A stretch of DNA of 64,000 nucleotides, taken from contig NC_090124.1 of the NCBI RefSeq assembly GCF_023973825.1, positions 774,501 through 838,500 of the forward strand. Direction: 5' to 3'. Under the pieces are notes generated by a model that saw only the letters and a list, made by a program, of their open reading frames with translations, was not told where the DNA came from and did not search any database. Position 1 is the stretch's first letter. Each line of letters opens with the position of its first letter. Positions 56,080-64,000 of the stretch are shown here, piece after piece. Source of the stretch: Plasmodium brasilianum. Lineage: Eukaryota > Apicomplexa > Aconoidasida > Haemosporida > Plasmodiidae. The translations under genes were made by a program, and so were the position numbers.

Positions 56080-58557
56080 CTAAAAGAAGCTTTTCCTTCT
56101 CCAGTCACAAATCCCTCCGTGAATATCATAATGTTGGTAATTATTTTCCTTTTGATTTTTATTTTTATTTTTATTTTTATTTTTATTTTTTTTTTTTTTT
56201 GGAGCTATTCCTTTCATTCGTTTGTCAATTTCTTTCTTGAAATGGTCTAAATTTATAGTTTTGTTTTTTATATCATTAAGAATTTGCTCTTTGTTATCAA
56301 ATTTGTCATCATACAAATAATCGATGTAATTGTTTTTTGTTTCTTCATAAATATTTTCCGTATTTTTATATGCCAATAAAAATTTCTTTTTTTGTTTTTT
56401 TATTTCTATTATTTTTTGATTTATTTTTGATAACGAAATGTTTTCTCTCACAAGAATATCTTTTTCTTTATCATCAAAAAAACCCACGGGTATATTTTTA
56501 TGTTGCTCGTTTTTTGTTCTATTCTCATCGTCCTGTTGTTCCCTTGTTCTATCTGCAACAATGCTTTGGGTGTAATCGTTTCCATGTTGTCCTTTCTTTA
56601 ACTTTAATAACTCGTAAATTTCCTCAACATTAAAGTTGGAACTATTTTCTTCATGTTTGTCGGGTTTGTTATGCCCGCCATACATGCTATTATATCCACT
56701 ATATCCTCCATACTCTACATGATCTCTATGCCCTCCGTACTCCATACCACTGTCGTTAATTTTTTTTTTTTTTCGAAACTCATTTAATTCGTCTAGTACT
56801 TCCACATCCTCATCCTCCTTTTGCTCATTCATCTCATCATACATATCGCCTAAAATATATTTTTTCTTTTCTATTAGCATTTTATGCAAATATTCCAGTT
56901 CTTCATAATATGCTGTGTCTATCGGTTTATAGTGCGTTACATCATCTAAGTTGTTGTTAAACAGTTTCATTATGCTATCGTTGTTTTGTGTGTCATCCTT
57001 GCCTCTGTTCCTTCTACCCCATGTTCTCAACTCCTCATCATCATTGTTATCACTACGTCCGCCAGCACTGCTATCACTACGTCCGCCAGCACTGCTATTA
57101 CTACGTCCGCCAGTACTGCTATCATTACGCCCACCGTCATTGTGGTCAGTACTTCCTTCATCATTGTTTTCCTTATTATCTTTTTCTTTCCCCTTCGATC
57201 TATTTATCCCATTTTTACGTTTTTTTCTTTTCCTTTTTAATTTCCTAAAAAAATCTTCATTTCCTCCTCCCAAATCTAAATTATCAGATGTCTGTTCAAT
57301 TATTTCATACATTTCAACTATTTCCATATTATGTTCATTTTTTTCTTCTAAAATATTCTCGTTGGTACCCCATTTATTGTTTCCTTTCTCATGATCCATA
57401 GGATTATTACCATAAGTATTATGATATGATGCCGATTCATCTTCAGGTAAACACATTTGTATGCTTCTATCAAAATGGGCATCATTACCAAAATTTACAA
57501 TATTGTTTTCTTTTACTACTCCACCTTTATTATCTTTTTTTATCTCTTCTAAATTTACCTTTTGGTTATTCATTTCGTTGTTGTTAATATCATTTTTAAT
57601 AATTAGTTGATCGAAAAAGTCTGCAGGTAAATCTTTATTATGAAATTTTTTGTAACACCCTTCTTCCTCATCATTATTGGTACTATCAAAAACATCAATA
57701 TTTTCTCCCTTGTTATTATTACTATATTGCATAAAGGCGTCGTTCAAATTCTTATTCTTATTTAGTCTATTCATTGGTGCTGTGGGTTCACTGATGCGCA
57801 CTCTTTTAAGGATTCCCGTTCCTTTATTATTTTTACTATTACTGTTATCATTACTGTTATCATTACTGTTATCATTACTGTTATCATTGCTGTTATCATT
57901 ACTGTTATCATTACTGTTATCATTGCTGTTATCATTACTGTTATCATTGCTGTTATCATTACTGTTATCATTACTGTTATCATTGCTGTTATCATTGCTG
58001 TTATCATTACTGTTATCATTACAATTATCATTACAATTATCATTACTATTATTATTACTATTACTATTATTACTATAATTATTATTATTATCATCCTTAT
58101 TGCAATTCCTCTTCAACCGACTTGTGCCAATACTGCTACGGCTGCTATTTCTGCTGCTGTTTCTGCTGCTGCTACCGTTTCCACTTCTTTTACTACTACC
58201 AATTCCACTTCTCTTACTGCTACGCTCATTACCTGTTACCGTAATGCCCTTTATTTTTTCTTCTACCACCTTGCAGTTGTCATCGTTCAGTCTGCGTTCA
58301 TAATTTTTTTGAATATTCAAAAGGAGGCTTTTATGCGTACTATCCTTGGAATGATTTCTTTCGCTATCCTTTCTGTAGTCCTTTCCACAATCCCTTCCGC
58401 TATCCTTTCCGGGAAATGTTTTATTAATTTTTAAATTAAGGTTAGTTGCTCTATGTTCATTTTGCTTTTCACTCTCTTTCTTTTTATTTTTTTCTTCTCT
58501 CAATAATCTTCTCCTTTCTTTTTCTTTTTTTATTAGTTCCTTAATATTTTCCTCCAT
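56080..58557 (-). CDS. ZNF830/CCDC16-like splicing-associated protein, apparently without its zinc finger
   Basis: 825 residues from ATG at 58557. The N-terminus is a basic helix (KELIKKEKERRRLLREEKNKK). A 12-bp repeat follows (NDNS, DNA 57838-58020). Two motifs point to a family: LPADFFDQ in the middle, and IPVGFFDDKEKDILVREN near the C-terminus. A coiled coil then precedes a closing DWRRKSFF. ZNF830 (CCDC16/OMCG1) has LPADFFD, LPEGFFDD, a coiled coil and a terminal DWR..., as I recall, so this is probably its parasite counterpart. ZNF830 associates with the spliceosome. The C2H2-type zinc finger near the family's N-terminus is not visible here, so it may have been lost or lie in an unrecognised upstream exon. 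The assignment rests on motifs only. Confidence 0.75.
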   Translation of the reverse strand: MEENIKELIKKEKERRRLLREEKNKKKESEKQNEHRATNLNLKINKTFPGKDSGRDCGKDYRKDSERNHSKDSTHKSLLLNIQKNYERRLNDDNCKVVEEKIKGITVTGNERSSKRSGIGSSKRSGNGSSSRNSSRNSSRSSIGTSRLKRNCNKDDNNNNYSNNSNSNNNSNDNCNDNCNDNSNDNSNDNSNDNSNDNSNDNSNDNSNDNSNDNSNDNSNDNSNDNSNDNSNDNSNDNSNSKNNKGTGILKRVRISEPTAPMNRLNKNKNLNDAFMQYSNNNKGENIDVFDSTNNDEEEGCYKKFHNKDLPADFFDQLIIKNDINNNEMNNQKVNLEEIKKDNKGGVVKENNIVNFGNDAHFDRSIQMCLPEDESASYHNTYGNNPMDHEKGNNKWGTNENILEEKNEHNMEIVEMYEIIEQTSDNLDLGGGNEDFFRKLKRKRKKRKNGINRSKGKEKDNKENNDEGSTDHNDGGRNDSSTGGRSNSSAGGRSDSSAGGRSDNNDDEELRTWGRRNRGKDDTQNNDSIMKLFNNNLDDVTHYKPIDTAYYEELEYLHKMLIEKKKYILGDMYDEMNEQKEDEDVEVLDELNEFRKKKKINDSGMEYGGHRDHVEYGGYSGYNSMYGGHNKPDKHEENSSNFNVEEIYELLKLKKGQHGNDYTQSIVADRTREQQDDENRTKNEQHKNIPVGFFDDKEKDILVRENISLSKINQKIIEIKKQKKKFLLAYKNTENIYEETKNNYIDYLYDDKFDNKEQILNDIKNKTINLDHFKKEIDKRMKGIAPKKKKNKNKNKNKNKNQKENNYQHYDIHGGICDWRRKSFF
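57838..58020 (-). repeat. 12-bp coding tandem repeat (Asn-Asp-Asn-Ser)
   Basis: ACTGTTATCATT / GCTGTTATCATT units on the + strand, about 15 copies. Confidence 0.92.
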
Positions 58558-59138
58558 CTTGTCATCACTTTATCACAGCATAACAGAAAAAAAAAAAAAA
58601 AAAAAAAAATTTCGAAATTACCAAAAGTTTTATACCAAATCGGGAGAAAGGGTGAGGAGGGGAAAGGAAAGAACGAAAACATAAAAACAATACAAAAAAA
58701 AAAGTGGAAGTTAAATGTACATTAGTTCGAATTAGTAGGAAATTAAATAAATAAATGAACGAATAAACGAGCCAACAAACGAGTGAATAAACGAGGGAAT
58801 ACACTAGAGAATAAACAAGCGCATAAAAGAGCGAATAATTGCGGAAGCATTTCAGTACATACACGTTATTCGTAAATCATGTCGAAAAAAATGCATAAAC
58901 AAGCGTAACGATAAGGATAATAGTAACAATATAGTAATAATAATGGAAGTAATAATAGGAATAACAGTAGTGGCGGTATAACGAATAAACGACATTATAC
59001 ACTGTCATTTCAAACCTGTAGTTACACGTTAATATAATTGAATAAGACCCTATTTTACATTTCCAATTTTATATTAGTCCAAAATATGGTATGTACATAG
59101 AGAAATGCTATTTTTATATTTATATTTATTTTTATTAT

Positions 59139-59173
<35 letters not shown>

Positions 59174-59180
59174 TTCTATT
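58558..59180. other. Intergenic
   Basis: Promoter side of the ZNF830-like gene. Contains AATAAACGAG-type degenerate repeats (58741-58830), poly(A) 58587-58608 and A30 at 59141-59170. Confidence 0.5.
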
Positions 59181-59750
59181 TCATATGTATACAATGTACA
59201 ATTTTTCCCATACTACTACCGCTAACATTTTTTTTTCTTTTTTAGTAACTCCTCTTAAAAAATAATTATGTGTAATTTCCATTCCTGAAGGGAAATAATT
59301 TAAGCACACTACTCTGAAGGCATAACTTTTTGCACCTTTAAAAAGGGCATACTGAGCATGCACGTTAGGCTAAATTTTTTTTTTTTTTTTTTTTTTTTTT
59401 TGTCCCATATGTACTATGAACGTACGTATGTACATATATTTTCATTTTCATTTTATTTTTTCATTGTTTACTTGAAATTTTTTTTTTCCTTTTTTATTAT
59501 GATAATTTCCCCATTTTTTCCATTGTTTGTTGCTTTTTAGTAATTCGTTTGTTCTTCGTACTTCTTCGTAATTCCTTCGTCGTATGTCCACCGTCCTTCT
59601 TCCATCTTCATTTATTCTTCTCTCATGCATTCTTTCACTCATACTTTCATTCATACTTTCATTCATACTTTCACTCATACTTTCATTCATACTTTCATTC
59701 ATACTTTCACTCATACTTTCATTCATACTTTCATTCATACTTTCATTCAT
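59181..59750 (-). CDS. Possible small two-exon gene
   Basis: Exon 1 would be 59472-59750 (ATG, 93 codons), intron 59370-59471 (102 bp, GTAAAC...TTTAG), exon 2 59181-59369, joined in phase 0 for 155 residues. Exon 1 starts with a 12-bp repeat giving MNES/MSES, then DGRRTVDIRRRNYEEVRRTN and SNKQWKKWGNYHNKK. Exon 2 reads AQYALFKGAKSYAFRVVCLN and FPSGMEITHNYFLRGVTKKE and ends in TGA with no low complexity. Clean exon composition, matching phase and a repeat of 3n length support a gene. I recognise no family. It lies head-to-head with metacaspase-1. It could still be transcribed non-coding sequence; the start is uncertain because the repeat supplies many Met codons. Confidence 0.45.
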
Positions 59751-59760
59751 ACTTTCTTTT
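59634..59760 (-). repeat. 12-bp tandem repeat (MNES)
   Basis: CATACTTTCATT units on the + strand, about ten copies, with CATACTTTCACT variants. Open on the minus strand as Met-Asn-Glu-Ser. Confidence 0.9.
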
Positions 59761-60478
59761 ATTCATACGTTCTTTCATTCTTTTCTTTTCTGTTTTTCCT
59801 TTTTTTTTTTTTGTAAACATATCTTTCCACATATGACATTTCATTTTCAAAACCAACTGTTTGACTTTCATTATTTTTATTTTCTTTTACCCATTTGTAT
59901 ATTTTTATCAAAATTGTAGTGTATTTCGAAAAATTTGTAAAACTGAAAAAATAGTACATGAGCAACAGAAATAGGGATTAATTAATATTACACAAATTGC
60001 ACACGGGACAATGCATTTCGTTATGCGTTAATTGGACAGGCGGTTAAGGCTTGTCATAAAAGTTAATATATGTACAACTATACAAGCAAGTTCGCTTATA
60101 TGAGCAAATGTACAAACTTGTACACGCGCATACACATAATTTCATTCGTGCAAACATACATACCTAAACGTATATAAACGTAACACGTGTATATGTGCTT
60201 TGTTTGAACTCTTCTTTTTTTTTTTTTTAAAGCCCACTTTGGCTTTTTCCTCGTTATATATATATATGTACATATATATATATATGTGCACCCGGTCGAA
60301 TTTTTTGTTTCATTACCAACTCTTTAGCAACTGTATAAGTAGAGAAAGTTAATTCCCCAATAACGTAAGAGCTTATCATTTTTAGCCGTTTTAGCCGTTT
60401 TAGCCGTTTTAGCCATTTTAGACGTTTTAGCCATTTTAGCCGTTTTAGCAGTTGGGGAACTTACCCCTGCCCACATAA
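59761..60478. other. Intergenic, promoter side of metacaspase-1
   Basis: Contains poly(T) 60215-60228, (TA)n near 60260-60285 and a 9-bp AGCCGTTTT repeat (60384-60450) just before the metacaspase ATG. A minus-strand frame at 59759-59965 contains VGFENEMSYVERYVYKKKK but no joining evidence. Confidence 0.5.
60384..60450. repeat. 9-bp repeat upstream of metacaspase-1
   Basis: AGCCGTTTT units, about seven copies with AGCCATTTT and AGACGTTTT variants. It ends about 30 bp before the ATG at 60479, so it is probably in the 5' UTR. Confidence 0.85.
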
Positions 60479-62344
60479 ATGAAAAGCATATACTTGAAAA
60501 TTTTCGAGCTGTCAGAGCTGAAGGAGGAAGACGGCTCTGCTTATTATGTAAAAATATACTGGAGGAATAAAAAATATAAGACTACAACATTAAGAGATGG
60601 GTTTTACTTATTTAATAAGAGCTTCTTACTACCAGTTGAATCAGTAGGAGATGAAAAAAATGAAATACTGTCAGTCGAAGTTTGGAGTAATGCTATAATA
60701 AATAGAAAAGTCGCTTACACGTTTTTTTCCCTCGAATTTATTACAAAGGAAAGAATAATAAAAGAAAAAATAAAACTAATTAATATTTTAAAAAATTGCA
60801 CATTAGAACTATCCTTGAATATAGTGAGAAGTGAAAATGATATAATTTTTTTTAATATAAAAGAAATATGTTATAACAGAACAGATAATGAAATAAGACA
60901 AGCTATATTGACATACAAGAATGAAGAGGATGTTATTATGCAGCTACAAAAGAAGAAACATAATTTTCCCGATAATATTGCTATAAATGATATGTCTTTA
61001 CCTCTAAATACTTACAACAACTTTACATTTCAAAAGGATATACCAAAGATTGAACAAAATTATGCATTTCCACATAGCGAACAAAGGAGCAGGTTTCCTA
61101 CTCATGCGACTCTGTTAAGTGCTCCGTTAGATACGCGCAATACTCATTACATTTGTGGAACAGATAACAGTTGTAACAATAGTAGTATGATTTTAACGGG
61201 TAGTAGTAGCGCTTACCCAACTCTCAACCGTGTGCAAGATGCCGCAAACAGTAGCAGTATTATGTATAACATTGATCGTAATAGTAATAACTATGCTGCT
61301 AATAATAATAACACCATGAGTGCTCATTTCCCGCGGAAAGAGAACGATAATGCCCAATTGGGGAATACCAATTCGTACGTGTCTACGTTTCATCAGGGAT
61401 ATATGTATAACTGTTCACCCTCACCATACGTAGAACAGATTTTATATTTTTCTTCAGGAAATAAGAAAAAGGCATTGTTGATAGGTATAAATTACTACGG
61501 CTCGAAGGACGAATTGAAAGGATGTACCAACGACACAGTAAGAATGAAAAATTTACTAGTTTCGAAATATAATTTCTATGATTCCTCAATGAATATTGTA
61601 AGATTAATAGATAATGAAAATGATCCGAATTATAGACCAACTAGAAGGAATATTTTATCTGCCATTACATGGCTTACTAAAGAAAACAAAGCTGGGGATA
61701 TTTTGTTTTTTCTTTATTCAGGGCATGGATCACAACAAAAAGATCTTTCATATATAGAAGAAGATGGATATAATGAAACAATACTACCATCTGACTATAA
61801 AACGGAAGGACATATAATTGATGACGAGTTACATAAACACTTAATACAACCTTTAAATAATGGAGTTAAGTTAATAGCTGTAATGGACTGTTGTAATTCT
61901 GGAAGTAGTATAGATCTAGCTTATAAATATAAAATGAAATCAAGAAAATGGAAAGAAGTAAAAAACCCTTTTCACGTTGTATGTGATGTTAGTCAATTAA
62001 GTGGTTGCAAAGATAATGATTTCTCCTATGAAATAGATAACGGACGCAATGCCCCAGGGGGATCTATGGTTACTGCAATAATACATATTCTAAGCCCTAC
62101 AAACATTATTTCGCCTTCTTATGAACATTTACTAAATAGTATAAATAGTTATATAAAAACTTATCGAAAGCAAACTGTTACCTTCATGGCTTCACAAAAA
62201 TTTAACTTAGACAGAGTTTTCGACTTTGAACATGTTCTCAAAAATAGAAATGAAAAGCTAGGCCAAATAATTAACGAACATAATTTAAAGAAGAAAAAAA
62301 AAAAAAAAAAAAAAAAGTACCAGGATTTATTCGAGCTGTTCTGA
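60479..62344 (+). CDS. MCA1: Metacaspase-1 (clan CD cysteine peptidase)
   Basis: 621 residues, single exon, ATG at 60479. The first ~140 residues are beta-rich (SIYLKIFELSEL, VKIYWRNKKYK, ILSVEVWSNAI) and fit the C2-like domain of Plasmodium MCA1. A Ser/Asn-rich linker follows. The peptidase C14 domain starts at about residue 328 (KKALLIGINYYGSKDELKGC). Catalytic His is in YSGHGSQ (His416). Catalytic Cys is in MDCCNSGS, most likely the second Cys (Cys472) by analogy with yeast Yca1. Metacaspases cleave after Arg or Lys, usually with Ca2+, and not after Asp as caspases do. The C-terminus has a Lys run encoded by A23 (62294-62316) before YQDLFELF, so its last residues depend on the tract length. 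PfMCA1 is of similar length. Confidence 0.96.
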   Translation: MKSIYLKIFELSELKEEDGSAYYVKIYWRNKKYKTTTLRDGFYLFNKSFLLPVESVGDEKNEILSVEVWSNAIINRKVAYTFFSLEFITKERIIKEKIKLINILKNCTLELSLNIVRSENDIIFFNIKEICYNRTDNEIRQAILTYKNEEDVIMQLQKKKHNFPDNIAINDMSLPLNTYNNFTFQKDIPKIEQNYAFPHSEQRSRFPTHATLLSAPLDTRNTHYICGTDNSCNNSSMILTGSSSAYPTLNRVQDAANSSSIMYNIDRNSNNYAANNNNTMSAHFPRKENDNAQLGNTNSYVSTFHQGYMYNCSPSPYVEQILYFSSGNKKKALLIGINYYGSKDELKGCTNDTVRMKNLLVSKYNFYDSSMNIVRLIDNENDPNYRPTRRNILSAITWLTKENKAGDILFFLYSGHGSQQKDLSYIEEDGYNETILPSDYKTEGHIIDDELHKHLIQPLNNGVKLIAVMDCCNSGSSIDLAYKYKMKSRKWKEVKNPFHVVCDVSQLSGCKDNDFSYEIDNGRNAPGGSMVTAIIHILSPTNIISPSYEHLLNSINSYIKTYRKQTVTFMASQKFNLDRVFDFEHVLKNRNEKLGQIINEHNLKKKKKKKKKKYQDLFELF

Positions 62345-64000
62345 AAAAAATTAAGTGCCGCATATTAGTTAAAAGTGGGTAGTTATTCATGTGTTCGTTT
62401 GTATCTATATACGTGTGTATGTATGCCAGTTTGTCTTCCTTTTTGTTTAATTAATTAATTAGTTTTATTTATTTATTTATTTACTTTTTTTTTTTTTTTT
62501 TTCCCCCCCCCTTTTATTAAAGCTGAGCACCCCCTTTTCATGCGCATATATTTGTTCCATCTACCCATCTACCTTTGTTTCAGTTAAGGTGCAATTTTAT
62601 ATGTTATTGTGAATAATTATGGGAAAAAAAAAAAGAAGTCTATATTGTGTCTTCATTCAATTTTTGCATTATTTCATTATATTTTATTTAAGAATTAAAG
62701 ATTAGTTTGGGTATAACTGTTTTGCATGTTTTGCAAGTATTGCACATGTAGCACATCTTGAAGGTATTTCATTTTTTTTTTTTTTTATTTCTATTTTTTG
62801 GCTTATTTATTTGTTCATTCATTTATTTTTCACCCTGCTGTTTTCAAAATCTCGAATTCGAAGGAACAGTAAAAAATAGATTGCTACTGATTTTACATAA
62901 ACGTAAGTTTATACTAGAATGCAAAATATTTTGTCGATACAGCTGATCAGTTGTATTTTCCGTCTAATCCGTATAGCAGTTAATAGACTTAATTATAGCC
63001 TGTTTCCCCTTTTAGCAGTAAGTATGTGTGTGTAGACACTCATAGACGTAGTTATCTAGTTTTAAAAAAAAAAGGAAAAAGAAATCAATAACACGCGCTT
63101 ATTATTTAACGGGGAAAGGGAAAAAAACAGAAAAAATGCCTTATTCACAAAGGTTTAAGTGAGGAAGTTTTTTATTGTTTCCCTGTCTTCATAAAAGTTT
63201 ATTGTCCTTCTATTAATGTTCACATGTAACATATGTTATGGTTAAGAAATATACATAAATGTAAAAATATATTATGTATCCGTTCCTTCAAAAGAAAAAA
63301 TACCTGACTTCTTAATAATTTTTTTTTTATTTTTTGCATTTGTTCTCCTTGAGCTTAGAAACTTTTTCTTCATTTTTAAGAAAACCATTTGTATAGTAAT
63401 CAATTGCATAACTACACAGTAACCCCATGTGTAGACTTTTCTTGCGTGTGCAGGTATTTACAAGTGAAAGGACATATATGCAATGATCTTTAAGCTGCTC
63501 CTTGAAGGAGAAAAATTAGCCTCATTAGATCACTATATATTTTTTACATCATATAAAACTAGAGTGTAGATTTAAAGTTCTTTTCTTAAATAATAAACTT
63601 GTTTTGGAAATTTTATTTTTATTTTTATTTTATTTTTACCTTGCAAGACAGGAGAAAATGTGGAGAAAATAATTTTTGAATTATGGCTAAATAGCTATTT
63701 AAAAAAAAAAGTAAAAAAGTTACTTATAATTATACCAATACAAATGATATTATAAAAGAAAAGTAAAATAAATGGAAAGACCGAATTAAGTAGTAAAAAA
63801 AGAAAAAGATCAAAAATAGTTTATTGCCTTTATAATATTTCTAATTTATTATAATATATATTCATAAAAAATAAAAAATACTCATCCGTTGATATTTGAC
63901 AAAATATCTATTTACAAAATGATGCAAAAATACATAAACAATATTAAATAACTCCTTTCCATAAACAGAACGATCTTTATGATCAATGCCATATGTTAAT
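62345..64000. other. Right-end intergenic region
   Basis: 3' side of metacaspase-1. Contains poly(T) followed by C9 (62503-62511). A TTG-started frame at 62758-62946 has an ordinary tail (LEFEGTVKNRLLLILHKRKF), without a start or splice support. Nothing else is recognised. Confidence 0.5.

Overview
The window reads as nuclear DNA of a malaria parasite (genus Plasmodium). It is very AT-rich, with long poly(A)/poly(T) tracts and TA microsatellites between genes. Proteins carry Asn/Asp/Glu/Lys-rich tandem repeats, introns are short and T-rich, and it holds a gene set I associate with Plasmodium. From memory, MCA1, MCM6, SET6 and PP5 lie close together on P. falciparum chromosome 13, so this is probably the syntenic block. 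The species is not fixed by what I can see; the moderate AT bias and 3n tandem repeats would suit a P. malariae- or P. ovale-like parasite, which is only a guess.

Layout, left to right: a 5'-truncated unknown gene (+, 1-2073); a small possible ORF (-, 3448-3756); a large unknown protein (-, 4124-9254) split by a 27-nt poly(A) tract; an RWD plus Prp3-C/DUF1115 protein (-, 10697-12130); a four-exon gene for splicing factor SF3B5 (-, 13267-14013); a 9-kb stretch without a long gene, holding signs of an unresolved spliced gene (about 15.0-16.6 kb); an FCP1-type RNA polymerase II CTD phosphatase (+, 23068-28302); a two-exon protein that looks like a degenerate prolyl-4-hydroxylase fold (+, 30839-32964); PP5 phosphatase with TPRs (-, 34925-37270); tRNA-Thr(CGU) (+, 40805-40876); a SET/MYND protein (-, 42523-44049); a RAP-domain protein (+, 46312-49422); MCM6 (-, 50550-53549); a possible small spliced gene (+, about 54.5-54.9 kb); a ZNF830-like splicing-associated protein (-, 56080-58557); a possible small two-exon gene (-, 59181-59750); and metacaspase-1 (+, 60479-62344).

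There are no operons; each gene is its own unit. By theme the block is nuclear housekeeping (SF3B5 and ZNF830-like in splicing, FCP1 in transcription, MCM6 in replication, SET/MYND in methylation), an Hsp90-linked phosphatase (PP5), a probably organellar RNA-binding RAP protein, and a caspase-like peptidase. No mobile element, CRISPR array, rRNA, or subtelomeric multigene family is visible. The most interesting items are the small spliced genes that single-frame ORF calling misses, the poly(A) frame break in the 1.7k-residue protein, and the HxD-less hydroxylase-like protein.
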